This document shows, in pieces, positions 1 to 7,887 of a stretch of 64,000 bases of DNA. The notes under the pieces were generated by a model. It saw only the letters and a list, made by a program, of their open reading frames with translations. It was not told where the DNA came from and did no database searches. The first letter of the stretch is position 1. Every line of letters begins with the position of its first letter. This DNA comes from Pseudomonas segetis (GTDB taxonomy: Bacteria > Pseudomonadota > Gammaproteobacteria > Pseudomonadales > Pseudomonadaceae): assembly GCF_900188155.1 (NCBI RefSeq), contig NZ_FZOG01000001.1, forward strand, positions 62,001 through 126,000, given 5' to 3'. The translations under genes and the position numbers were made by a program.

Positions 1-462
1 CTGCAGGCCCAGGCGCTGGGTATTCGTGTGGTGCTGGTGCGCACAGGTTTGGTGCTTGCTGCAGACGGCGGCATGTTGAAGCGCCTGTTGTTACCGTTCA
101 GGCTCGGCCTGGGCGGTCGTATCGGCAGTGGCAAGCAATGGATGCCATGGGTGCATTTGAGCGATCAAATCGCCTTGATTGATTTTCTCTTGCAGCATCA
201 ACAGGCCAGTGGTCCTTATAATGCCTGCTCGCCGCATCCGGTGCGCAATGGTGAATTTACCTATGAGTTGGGGCATGCGCTCAACCGCTTCACTGTATTG
301 CCTGTCCCCGGTTTTTTATTGCGTGCAGGCCTTGGTGAAATGTCGATCCTGCTGTTGGGTGGCCAGCGTGCGCAACCCAAGCGTTTGACCGACCTCGGTT
401 TTGAGTTCCGCTTCATTCATTTGGATGTCGCATTAACGGATTTATTGAATCCGACAGACTGA
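1..462 (+). CDS. TIGR01777-family NAD(P)-binding epimerase-like protein, C-terminal part (5' end outside window)
   Basis: The reading frame is open from base 1 and ends with TGA at 460-462, so only the C-terminal half or so is present. The visible residues include a TGLVLAADGGML stretch, the GRIGSGKQWMPWVH segment and a conserved NACSPHPV segment. These are typical of the C-terminal half of the TIGR01777 (SDR39U1-like) atypical short-chain dehydrogenases. The N-terminal Rossmann glycine motif must lie upstream. The ATG at base 28 is internal and is not a true start. It lies 33 bp upstream of hemH on the same strand, a common Pseudomonas arrangement. The substrate of this family is not established. 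Confidence 0.85.
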   Translation: MQAQALGIRVVLVRTGLVLAADGGMLKRLLLPFRLGLGGRIGSGKQWMPWVHLSDQIALIDFLLQHQQASGPYNACSPHPVRNGEFTYELGHALNRFTVLPVPGFLLRAGLGEMSILLLGGQRAQPKRLTDLGFEFRFIHLDVALTDLLNPTD

Positions 463-495
463 GCCCGATCAAAGCGGGCCGCACTAGGAATTTGC

Positions 496-1521
496 ATGAC
501 CGATCACGCGTTACTGCTGGTTAACCTGGGTTCGCCAGCCTCGACAAAAGTTGCCGATGTCCGCAGCTACCTCAATCAGTTCTTGATGGACCCCTATGTG
601 ATTGACTTGCCGTGGCCGATTCGGCGGCTGTTGGTGTCGTTGATCCTGATCAAGCGACCCGAGCAGTCTGCCCATGCCTATGCCTCTATCTGGTGGGAAG
701 AGGGATCGCCCCTGGTTGTGCTCAGCAAACGCTTGCAACAGGCAATGCACGCCAAGTGGACGCACGGGCCGGTGGGGCTGGCAATGCGTTATGGTGAGCC
801 CTCAATCGAGTCGCAGCTGCAAAAATTGCTTGCCCAAGGCGTGAAAAAAATCACCTTGGCTCCGCTGTATCCGCAGTTTGCGGATAGCACCACAACTACG
901 GTGATTGAAGAAGCGCGTCGGGTTCTTGGCGAGAGTAAGTCCGAGGTGCAATTATCGATTCTGCAGCCATTCTACGACCAGCCAGAATACATATCGGCGC
1001 TGGTCGACAGTGCGAAACCCTATCTGGCCAAGGGCTTTGACCATTTACTCCTGAGTTTCCACGGTTTGCCAGAGCGTCACTTGCACAAGCGTGACCCAAG
1101 CGCTGGTCATTGCTTGAAAGGCGCGGACTGTTGCCAGAGCGCATCGCCTGAAGTCCTGGCCACCTGTTATCGCGCGCAATGCATGCGCAGCGCCCAGGCA
1201 TTTGCCGAAAAAATGGGCTTGCAGCCTGGGCAGTGGTCGGTGTCGTTTCAGTCTCGCCTTGGCCGGGCAAAGTGGATCGAACCCTATACCGAGGTTCGGC
1301 TTGAGGAGTTGGCGAAGCAGGGGGTTAAAAACCTGCTGGTGATGTGCCCGGCCTTTGTTGCCGACTGTATCGAAACGCTTGAAGAGATTGGTGATCGCGG
1401 ATTGGAGCAGTTTCAAGAGGCAGGCGGTGAAACCCTGCAACTGGTGCCCTGCCTGAACGATCATCCAAGCTGGACCGAGGCCCTTGCCGTTTTATGTGAA
1501 CGCGCGCCTATCGACCTTTGA
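496..1521 (+). CDS. hemH: Ferrochelatase
   Basis: Inserts ferrous iron into protoporphyrin IX, the last step of protoheme synthesis. The 341-residue length is normal for the bacterial family. The N-terminus LLLVNLGSP, the SFHGLPERH segment carrying the metal-inserting histidine (about residue 190), and the late [15 protein letters not shown] motif with the conserved glutamates are all present. The [10 protein letters not shown] stretch adds cysteines close to the active site region. The ATG at 496 follows a modest AGGAA ribosome site. It is probably cotranscribed with the upstream epimerase-like gene because the gap is only 33 bp. Confidence 0.97.
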   Translation: MTDHALLLVNLGSPASTKVADVRSYLNQFLMDPYVIDLPWPIRRLLVSLILIKRPEQSAHAYASIWWEEGSPLVVLSKRLQQAMHAKWTHGPVGLAMRYGEPSIESQLQKLLAQGVKKITLAPLYPQFADSTTTTVIEEARRVLGESKSEVQLSILQPFYDQPEYISALVDSAKPYLAKGFDHLLLSFHGLPERHLHKRDPSAGHCLKGADCCQSASPEVLATCYRAQCMRSAQAFAEKMGLQPGQWSVSFQSRLGRAKWIEPYTEVRLEELAKQGVKNLLVMCPAFVADCIETLEEIGDRGLEQFQEAGGETLQLVPCLNDHPSWTEALAVLCERAPIDL

Positions 1522-1691
1522 GTTGCAGCTCCGCTGGAGGGCGGGCGCAGGTTGGCGCCTGTCACTCCAAAGGATGATATTCATCCTGTTAATAACGCCT
1601 ACGAGCGATACTCACCAGGCGGCATATCCGCCTAAGCTGGCAGTACTTTAAACCGTCGCGCACCGCATTTGCGCTGTCGAGGAAACTGCCC

Positions 1692-3071
1692 ATGCCCAAT
1701 AACAACAATGGCTATCCTTCAAATATTCGCGCTTGGACCACCGTCAGCATTTTGATGGTTGCCTATGTGCTGTCATTTATTGACCGGCAGATTCTCAACT
1801 TGCTGGTTGGCCCCATTCGCCGTGACCTGGCGATTTCCGATACTGAAATGAGCCTGCTGATGGGCTTGTCCTTCGCCTTGTTCTATACAGTGTGCGGTAT
1901 TCCGCTTGGTCGCTTGGCTGATAGCAAGAGTCGTCGCGGGCTGATTGCCTTTGGCGTCCTGTTTTGGAGTGCCGCCACCGCTGCATGTGGGATGGTGCGC
2001 CTGTATTGGCAATTTTTGCTGTGCCGGATTGGCGTGGGCGTTGGTGAGGCTGCGTTGTCGCCCGCCGCCTATTCATTGATTGCCGACAGTTTCCCGTTGG
2101 AGCGCCGCGCAACCGCGATCAGCGTTTATTCGATGGGGGTTTACCTGGGCTCGGGCTTGGCATTCTTGCTGGGCGGACTGGTGATCAAGTTCGCCTCGGC
2201 GCAGGGTGATGTGATGTTGCCAGTGCTGGGTGAGGTCCGGCCCTGGCAGCTGATCTTCCTCGTCCTTGGCGCTGCCGGCGTGCTCTTTACCCTATTGATG
2301 CTGGCAGTTAAAGAGCCTGCACGCCGTGGTGCCGGGGCCGGTGTCGTGGTGCCGCTGTCGCAAGTGGCCAGCTACATCCGCAAGAATCGGCGTACGGTGC
2401 TGTGCCACAACTTTGGTTTCGCAGGCCTGGCCTTTGCCGGTTATGGCAGCGCGGCTTGGGTACCTACCTTCTACATTCGCACTTACGGTTGGGATGCCAG
2501 CCACGTCGGGATCGTCTACGGCAGTATTGTGGCGGTGTTTGGGTGCCTGGGCATCGTCTTCGGCGGGCGCTTGGCAGATTGGATGGCCAAGCGTGGTCGC
2601 ACAGACGCCAACATGCGGGTGGGCTTGTATGCGGCGATTGGTTCTGTGCCCTTTGTGTTGGGGTTTCCCTTGATGGAAAGCGCCTTTTGGGCTTCGGTCC
2701 TGATGGCGCCAACGGTGTTTTGCCTGAGCATGCCATTTGGTGTGGCGCCGGCTGCGATTCAGGAGATCATGCCTAACTCCATGCGCGGGCAGGCCTCGGC
2801 GATTTATCTGTTTGTCATCACCTTGCTCGGTCTGGGGATAGGCCCGACAGCCGTTGCGTTGGTGACTGACTACGTGTTTGCCGACGATAACGCGCTGCGT
2901 TACTCGCTGTTGATCGTGACCATACTGGCGGTTAGCACTTCGATTATCTTGCTGAGCAAAGGGCTCAAGCCATATCGCGAAAGTATCGAGCAACTCGGTG
3001 CTTGGTCTGCAGCTGCAGATCAGCAAGCAGCGGATGACAGTGCTGCAGCGCTAGTGCCTAACCGCCCATAA
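1692..3071 (+). CDS. MFS transporter (spinster/hexuronate-like)
   Basis: A 459-residue integral membrane protein with the twelve-helix pattern of the major facilitator superfamily. The signature loop between helices 2 and 3 reads GRLADSKSRR (about residues 76-85), and a matching GGRLADWMAKRGR loop follows in the second half. The FIDRQILNLL segment in helix 1 is typical of spinster-like carriers, many of which take up aromatic or organic acids. The substrate cannot be told from sequence. The second to sixth codons spell an AATAACAACAA run, a Crc/Hfq target motif, hinting at a carbon source under catabolite repression. No catabolic partner gene is adjacent. Confidence 0.85.
   Translation: MPNNNNGYPSNIRAWTTVSILMVAYVLSFIDRQILNLLVGPIRRDLAISDTEMSLLMGLSFALFYTVCGIPLGRLADSKSRRGLIAFGVLFWSAATAACGMVRLYWQFLLCRIGVGVGEAALSPAAYSLIADSFPLERRATAISVYSMGVYLGSGLAFLLGGLVIKFASAQGDVMLPVLGEVRPWQLIFLVLGAAGVLFTLLMLAVKEPARRGAGAGVVVPLSQVASYIRKNRRTVLCHNFGFAGLAFAGYGSAAWVPTFYIRTYGWDASHVGIVYGSIVAVFGCLGIVFGGRLADWMAKRGRTDANMRVGLYAAIGSVPFVLGFPLMESAFWASVLMAPTVFCLSMPFGVAPAAIQEIMPNSMRGQASAIYLFVITLLGLGIGPTAVALVTDYVFADDNALRYSLLIVTILAVSTSIILLSKGLKPYRESIEQLGAWSAAADQQAADDSAAALVPNRP
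1698..1708 (+). promoter_or_regulatory. Crc/Hfq catabolite activity (CA) motif at MFS start
   Basis: AATAACAACAA lies immediately inside the start of the MFS gene (ATG at 1692). It matches AAYAAYAA, the A-rich element through which Hfq with Crc blocks translation in Pseudomonas. Its position over the initiation region is the usual one. No experimental support is available here. Confidence 0.5.
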
Positions 3072-3083
3072 GCGTCGATTCCC

Positions 3084-3112
3084 GCGCATGCAGACAGGCA
3101 TACTGCATGCGC
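3084..3112 (+). terminator. Perfect 10-bp hairpin after the MFS gene
   Basis: GCGCATGCAG and CTGCATGCGC form a perfect inverted repeat around a 9-base loop, 12 bases after the MFS stop codon. The following TTGTGGTTT is only partly T-rich, so it is a plausible but imperfect intrinsic terminator. Confidence 0.5.
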
Positions 3113-3418
3113 TTGTGGTTTAGGGCATTAGTGTCCACCGTGGGCGAACAGCTTAAAGATCGACATGTCCCGTCAAGGGCTTTGATAGGGCAGCGCACTG
3201 AGCCAAGCACTGGCAAATACCTGTTTTACCCACCTTGGGTTTTCTATATATTCGCCCCTCCCATAAGAAAAACTTCCCATCGTCGTGCTGTCCAGGCTTG
3301 GGCCTGAGGGCTGTTGCCGTTCACGGCACTTTGTATTTCGAATGGGGGGCTTTATTCAACTGGCCCGCCCTAAAGTCGATGTGCGACTGATCAATTTTTA
3401 TCCTATTGAGTAACCTGC
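3113..3418. other. Intergenic region before arsB, no gene seen
   Basis: About 300 bp between the post-MFS hairpin and arsB. A 66-codon open frame at 3107-3307 has no recognisable features and is judged spurious. No ArsR-type operator palindrome was recognised. The ribosome site of arsB is weak (GAGTAAC, 6-12 bases before ATG). Confidence 0.5.
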
Positions 3419-4702
3419 ATGCTGATCGCGCTGTCGATATTCATCATTACCATCACCTTGGTCATTTGGCAGCCAAAAGGGCTTGGCGTCGGCTGGAGTG
3501 CGAGCTTTGGTGCTGTACTGGCACTGCTCTTCGGGGTGATTGGCCTTGGTGATATCCCGACGGTTTGGCAGATTGTGTGGAACGCCACCGGGGCGTTTAT
3601 CGCGATAATCATCATCAGTTTATTGCTCGATGAAGCAGGGCTTTTCGAGTGGGCGGCGCTGCATGTGGCCAAGTGGGGAGGCGGCAGCAGTCGTCGGCTC
3701 TATGCCTTTATCATTCTGTTGGGCGCTGTGGTTTCTGCGCTATTTGCCAATGATGGCGCGGCGCTGATTCTTACGCCAATCGTTATTGCCATGCTCCTGG
3801 CGCTGCGTTTTTCCGCTGCTGCGACCCTGGCATTCGTCATGGGGGCAGGCTTTATTGCCGATACCGCCAGCCTGCCGTTGGTGATATCGAATCTGGTGAA
3901 CATCGTTAGCGCTGACTATTTCGGTATCAGTTTCAGCGAGTATGCCTCGGTGATGGTGCCGGTCAACATGGTCAGCATCGCGGCCACGCTGGGCATGTTG
4001 ATGTGGTTTTTCCGCAAGGATTTACCGGCGGGCTACAACCTTGCGGATATCAAGCCTCCTGTCGAGGCGATCCGTGACCGGGCGACCTTTATTGCCGGGT
4101 GGTGGGTGCTGGCGCTGCTGCTGATTGGCTTGTTTGTACTTGAGCCGCTAGGCGTGCCTATCAGTGCGATCGCCGCCGTGGCGGCCTTTGTGCTTTACCT
4201 GATTGCCGCGCGCGGGCATGTAATCTCAACCCGTAAGGTGCTCAAGGAGGCGCCGTGGCAAATCGTGGTGTTTTCCCTGGGCATGTATTTGGTCGTTTAC
4301 GGGCTGAAGAACGCCGGGCTGACTGACCATATCGCGCAATTGCTCAATGTGTTTGCTGAATATGGCGTGTGGGGCGCGACCCTGGGCACGGGGCTGCTGA
4401 CCGCATTGTTGTCGTCGCTGATGAATAACCTGCCGACCGTGCTGGTGGGGGCGCTATCCATCCATGCCGCAGATGTCAGCGGGGTGACTCAGCAGGCGAT
4501 GATCTACGCCAATATCATTGGCTGTGACCTCGGCCCTAAAATAACCCCGATCGGCAGCCTTGCCACGCTGTTGTGGTTGCACGTCCTGGCGCGCAAGAAC
4601 ATGACGATTGGCTGGGGTTACTATTTCAAGACCGGCATCGTTCTGACGGTGCCAATTTTGCTTGCCACCCTTGGCGCCTTGGCCCTGCGCTTGAGTATTT
4701 GA
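3419..4702 (+). CDS. arsB: Arsenite efflux membrane protein ArsB
   Basis: A 427-residue, very hydrophobic protein that matches ArsB closely throughout. Landmarks are the opening ...[10 protein letters not shown], the [15 protein letters not shown] segment (about residues 100-115), [11 protein letters not shown], the LMNNLPTVL segment, and the near-terminal [14 protein letters not shown] loop. ArsB extrudes arsenite or antimonite across the inner membrane, alone by proton motive force or with the ArsA ATPase. No arsR, arsC, arsA or arsH is adjacent, so this is an isolated copy rather than part of a classic ars operon. It converges on the anti-sigma gene with a gap of 19 bp. Confidence 0.93.
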   Translation: MLIALSIFIITITLVIWQPKGLGVGWSASFGAVLALLFGVIGLGDIPTVWQIVWNATGAFIAIIIISLLLDEAGLFEWAALHVAKWGGGSSRRLYAFIILLGAVVSALFANDGAALILTPIVIAMLLALRFSAAATLAFVMGAGFIADTASLPLVISNLVNIVSADYFGISFSEYASVMVPVNMVSIAATLGMLMWFFRKDLPAGYNLADIKPPVEAIRDRATFIAGWWVLALLLIGLFVLEPLGVPISAIAAVAAFVLYLIAARGHVISTRKVLKEAPWQIVVFSLGMYLVVYGLKNAGLTDHIAQLLNVFAEYGVWGATLGTGLLTALLSSLMNNLPTVLVGALSIHAADVSGVTQQAMIYANIIGCDLGPKITPIGSLATLLWLHVLARKNMTIGWGYYFKTGIVLTVPILLATLGALALRLSI

Positions 4703-4721
4703 GCCGCTGTGTAAAAGCTGC

Positions 4722-5441
4722 TTATATGACCTTCACCGCACGGCCAATAAATTGTATCGGTCCTGTTGGTTTACCCGTGGGTGAGCCATTGGGGTTTTCC
4801 AGGGTCAGCTCAAACAGTTGGTTGGGTGCCAGTGGCGGGAGCTTGTCGAGCGAGATCGACAGCTTTTGCCCAGGCTTGACCAAGCCCAGGGAAACCGGTG
4901 CTTGCCAATCCTCGCCTTTGGTCCAGAATTCAAGCGCCTTGTCGCGCGGCACCTCGGCAACCCCCAGCGGTATCAACTGGATTTCCTGTCGGTTACTGGT
5001 TTGGATAACCCAGCCCGGGGCTTTGTCTTGCGGAGCCACCAGCACCACCAGATAAGCTGTTTCATTGAGTGGTGCATTGCGTAGCAGCAAGACAGCAGCC
5101 AGCACCAAAGTCGCGGCGATACCGCTGGCGGCAAGGCTGCGCCACAGCGGCAACAGATTCCACCAAGATGTGGCAGCGGTTGATGAACCCTGCTGCAGGC
5201 TTGAGTTAATGCTGCGCTGCACACGCCGCCACAAAAAGGGCGAGGGCGTTTGCGCATCGGCTTGCTCGGTCAGTTCCAGTAAGCGTCTTTCCCAGCCATC
5301 GACCGCCGCCCGCAGTTCAGGCTCGGTCGCCATGCGCTTGCGTACCTCATTGCGCTGCTGCGCCGACAAGGTGCCGAGCACGTACTCGCTTGCCAGTTCG
5401 TCGATATTCTCCGGGCTGTTGCTGCCAGTCACCTTGCTCAT
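4722..5441 (-). CDS. Anti-sigma factor, RskA/ChrR-like single-pass membrane protein
   Basis: A 239-residue protein with a short N-terminal cytoplasmic part containing the ELASEYVLGTLSAQQR helix typical of RskA-type anti-sigma domains. One transmembrane segment (about residues 103-124, AASGIAATLVLAAVLLL) follows, and then a C-terminal RskA domain of about 110 residues facing the periplasm. The ATG at 5441 is preferred over upstream GTG at 5450 because it overlaps the sigma gene stop (ATGA), a typical translational coupling. It probably holds the partner sigma factor inactive at the membrane. The inducing signal is unknown. Confidence 0.85.
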   Translation of the reverse strand: MSKVTGSNSPENIDELASEYVLGTLSAQQRNEVRKRMATEPELRAAVDGWERRLLELTEQADAQTPSPFLWRRVQRSINSSLQQGSSTAATSWWNLLPLWRSLAASGIAATLVLAAVLLLRNAPLNETAYLVVLVAPQDKAPGWVIQTSNRQEIQLIPLGVAEVPRDKALEFWTKGEDWQAPVSLGLVKPGQKLSISLDKLPPLAPNQLFELTLENPNGSPTGKPTGPIQFIGRAVKVI

Positions 5442-5992
5442 CCCATGCACTCCCGCAACGCCAGCAGGCTGCGCTTGATCCAGGCTTTGACGGTGCCAAG
5501 CGGCGTGCCGAGTTTCTGGGCGATTTGCGCATGGGAGTAGCCATCAACATAGGCATGCAGGATGCAATTGCGCCGTGCTGGTTCCAGTTGTTCAAGGCAG
5601 GTATAGATCCGCCCCGAGCGCGCGCGATACTCAAAGGAGTCAGCAATGCCAGGCGACGCCTGATCAGCCATTGACTCATGGTCGAGCTCGTCGGCGAGGG
5701 CATGGTTGGCATTGTCGCGGATGAAATTAAGTGCCAGATGGCGCGTCACGCTGAAGATCCAGCCACGGGCAGAACCTCTCGAGGAGTCATAGCTATTGGC
5801 TCGTGCCCAGATTTTGATAAAAGCGTCATGCACGATGTCTTCAGCCAGCGCATTATCGCCGACAATACGCTTGGCCACGCCGAGTAGGCGCGCGCTTTCC
5901 TGGTCGTACAAAACGCGCAATGCCTGCTGGTCGCCTTGGGCGCAACGTGTGAGGCAGGCTTCATAATCAAAGGTGGGTTCAGGCAAGGACAA
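5438..5992 (-). CDS. ECF-family RNA polymerase sigma factor (SigK-like)
   Basis: 184 residues, the usual size for an extracytoplasmic function sigma factor. Region 2 is visible as LLGVAKRIVGDNALAEDIVHDAF followed by an IWARANSYDSSRGSARGWIF stretch. Region 4 is visible as LEPARRNCILHAYVDGYSHAQIAQKLGTPLGTVKAWIKRS, a helix-turn-helix for the -35 element. It overlaps its anti-sigma gene by 4 bases, so the two are one translational unit. The DUF3455 gene immediately upstream on the same strand is a candidate target, though a hairpin lies between them. I could not identify a convincing ECF promoter. Confidence 0.9.
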   Translation of the reverse strand: MSLPEPTFDYEACLTRCAQGDQQALRVLYDQESARLLGVAKRIVGDNALAEDIVHDAFIKIWARANSYDSSRGSARGWIFSVTRHLALNFIRDNANHALADELDHESMADQASPGIADSFEYRARSGRIYTCLEQLEPARRNCILHAYVDGYSHAQIAQKLGTPLGTVKAWIKRSLLALRECMG

Positions 5993-6020
5993 TAGCTTCA
6001 GACGCCATTAATTAGTAAAT

Positions 6021-6043
6021 ACCCCAGCCGCATGGACTGGGGT
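6021..6043 (-). terminator. Hairpin downstream of the DUF3455 gene
   Basis: ACCCCAG and CTGGGGT pair perfectly around a 9-base loop, 68 bases past the DUF3455 stop. On the minus strand it is followed by ATTTACTAATT, a weak T-rich tail. It would separate DUF3455 transcription from the sigma/anti-sigma pair. Confidence 0.45.
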
Positions 6044-6111
6044 TTGATCTGATCAGATTAGACGACTTTGCAAAATGCGTAACCTGACCAGATCCTCTAT
6101 TAGCGGAGTTT

Positions 6112-6654
6112 TTAGCTAGCAGTCCAGAAAATATAGTCTGCCTGATATTTCACGATCTCCTTGTTGCCCTTGGTCTCGGCTGTGCACGCCTTGGCAGGGG
6201 CCACGCCTCCTTTGATTGCGACACGCTGGATGTAGCTGACACCGCTCATTGCACCCTTGCCTTCAGCCGGGTTGGCCTTGACCAACTGGTAAGGAATGTT
6301 GCCGTCACCAGCAGGCGCGACTGCCAGCTGGGTGCCAGTGACTTTCGAGCCGTCTTTGGCCTGCCAGGTTGCAGGTGGGCCAAAATACTCGCCAACCTGT
6401 TTGCCACTGCGATCATTCAGGGCAGCCTTGGGACCGACAAACACCCACTCGGTTTCGCCTGCGGCATTGGCTTTGTCACGGCATTCATAAGTGATTTCGC
6501 CTACACCGACAGTTTCCATCGCCACTTTGTTGCCGTCAGGCACCTTGATGCTGTCGGGTAAGCCCATCTGCGCATAGGCCGCGGGTACAGTGGCAAACAA
6601 GCAAGCTGCTGCGAGGGTTGTACTGGCAAGGCTGAAAATTTTCTTAGCGTTCAT
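6112..6654 (-). CDS. Secreted DUF3455-family protein
   Basis: 180 residues beginning with a clear signal peptide (MNAKKIFSLASTTLAAACLF followed by ATVPAAYA and cleavage near residue 30). The mature part carries the family pattern: a TYECR motif, WVFVGPKAALNDRSGKQVGEYFGPPATWQAKDGS split over two segments, and a final KYQADYIFW. The start at 6654 is chosen because GGAGAG lies 6 bases upstream; an in-frame start 33 bases earlier would spoil the signal peptide. Function of the family is unknown. Its position next to an ECF sigma/anti-sigma pair suggests, but does not prove, that it is under that sigma factor. Confidence 0.85.
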   Translation of the reverse strand: MNAKKIFSLASTTLAAACLFATVPAAYAQMGLPDSIKVPDGNKVAMETVGVGEITYECRDKANAAGETEWVFVGPKAALNDRSGKQVGEYFGPPATWQAKDGSKVTGTQLAVAPAGDGNIPYQLVKANPAEGKGAMSGVSYIQRVAIKGGVAPAKACTAETKGNKEIVKYQADYIFWTAS

Positions 6655-6867
6655 GCGAGTCTCTCCATAAGCCAAAAGGAGCAGCATTTAGTGGGCTGCT
6701 ACTGGTACTACCCGGCAGAAAGGCAATTGGATGCAGTGCAGGTGAAATATTTTTTCAGAGGTCCGCATTGGTGGTCAGCTTGGATGTGCCAGCCATTGAG
6801 AGGGTTGCCAGAACTACAGTCGCTTATTTCCCGCCTAAGCTAAGGATCAATGCTTAATCAAGCAGCA

Positions 6868-7153
6868 ATGACAGCACTTGACTGGCGGGCGATTTGATTG
6901 CGTAGGAGTTTCAAGGTGGCCCCGGGTAGTCAGTAAAAGTGGCGTCAGTACATCGCTTGGTGGCAAGGGGCTTAGCGCAAACCTCAGCAAAAAAGGTACG
7001 CGTGTGACTGGCAGCATTAGTGGCACCGGGCTTTCAGCATCAAAGCTGTATGCGTCCGGTCGGGCCGGGAGCGATCAGAAGCAGTCAGTCAGTTTTGGGC
7101 TGGCTGCAGTCGTGGTTGGCATTGCGCTATTGGTCTGGTTCCTTAGCTTCTGA
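6868..7153 (+). pseudogene. DUF4236-type protein remnant, frame-disrupted N-terminus
   Basis: Intact DUF4236 proteins begin with a basic stretch resembling FRFRRSFKVAPGVRLNVSKSG. Here RRSFKVAPG is readable at 6904-6927 in the frame of an ATG at 6868, but a TGA sits at 6895 and TAA at 6934. The remainder (SKSGVSTSLGGKG, KKGTRVTGSISGTGLS and a final membrane helix ending VWFLSF) is in another frame, open from 6878 to 7153. The segment joining the two parts is about 11 nt too short. I infer at least two lesions: loss or change of a C near 6895 and a small deletion near 6928. A TTG-started 91-residue remnant product cannot be excluded. The role of DUF4236 is not known. Confidence 0.6.
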
Positions 7154-7174
7154 TGCTTTGGCGAGCGCCGCGAG

Positions 7175-7774
7175 TCATGACTGCGAATCCAAGCTGAGCC
7201 TGTCCAGGATGAAGCCTGCTCGCTGGCTGATACTTAGCTGCGGGACTTCAATCAGTTCATAGCCGAACTGCTGATAAACTTTGAGCATCGCCTTGTAGGT
7301 TTGCACCGCCTGGGCAAAGCTTTGTTTGCGCTCGGCGTCATTTTCGTAGATGTGTTTCCACGGCGGGAAGATAAAGACATGACGGCTGTAGGTTATTGAG
7401 TTGGCCAGGCTTATCAAGGCTGCAGGCAGCTCAAGCCCCTCAAGGAGCGAGTAGCCAAGGCAATCGATAATGCCCCTGTCGAAAAACACTGGTTCGGCCA
7501 GCGTTGGTTGTTGGTTGTAGCTGGCAATTTCTGCGCGGACCATTTCATCCCTGAAGGCCGTTTTATTTTTCCACGGCAGGGCATCAGCCCCCAGCTCTTG
7601 CTGCTGGCGAATCACCATCCGGCCAACCTCGTCCCTGCATCTGTGGCCAAGGGCTTTTATCTGTTCAATTACAGCGGTTTTCCCCGAGCCGGGGCCACCG
7701 GTGAAAACGATAAAATTATTCAACTGCCCAGCTCCGTGAATGCGCTTTGGGTCGATTGGTTTAATGCGGTTCAA
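7175..7774 (-). CDS. AAA-type ATPase/kinase-like P-loop protein (AAA_28)
   Basis: 199 residues with a Walker A motif GGPGSGKT at about residues 27-34, preceded by a beta strand FIVFT. A downstream FFDRGIIDCLGYS segment resembles the DR-containing region of NadR-like and deoxynucleoside-kinase-like P-loop proteins grouped as AAA_28. A mobile C-terminal lid (YENDAERKQSFAQAVQ) is consistent with a small-molecule kinase fold. The substrate is not known. The gene stands between a pseudogene on the other strand and the iron ABC genes, with no evident operon partner. The ATG at 7774 gives a 26-residue lead before the P-loop; a shorter start cannot be excluded. Confidence 0.75.
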   Translation of the reverse strand: MNRIKPIDPKRIHGAGQLNNFIVFTGGPGSGKTAVIEQIKALGHRCRDEVGRMVIRQQQELGADALPWKNKTAFRDEMVRAEIASYNQQPTLAEPVFFDRGIIDCLGYSLLEGLELPAALISLANSITYSRHVFIFPPWKHIYENDAERKQSFAQAVQTYKAMLKVYQQFGYELIEVPQLSISQRAGFILDRLSLDSQS

Positions 7775-7863
7775 CCAAGGGGAGTGGTTTCAGGTGAAAC
7801 CTGGCCATCCGCTCTTGCAGGCCAGAGGCCGAGCCAGGGTTGAGCAACAGGCCTGCTTGCGTT

Positions 7864-7885
7864 CCAGGGGGCAATTGCCCCCTGG
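7864..7885 (-). terminator. 9-bp hairpin directly after the iron ABC permease
   Basis: CCAGGGGGC-AATT-GCCCCCTGG is a perfect palindromic hairpin 2 bases past the permease stop codon. The minus-strand tail (AACGCAAG) has no T run, so it may act as a transcript-stabilising end or a Rho-assisted terminator. Confidence 0.45.
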
Positions 7886-7887
7886 TT

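Noticed and set aside
2292-3026. 244-codon open frame on the minus strand
   Set aside because: Antisense to the MFS transporter; Arg/His-rich shadow.
3107-3307. 66-codon open frame after the MFS gene
   Set aside because: Begins inside the hairpin, has no ribosome site and no recognisable features.
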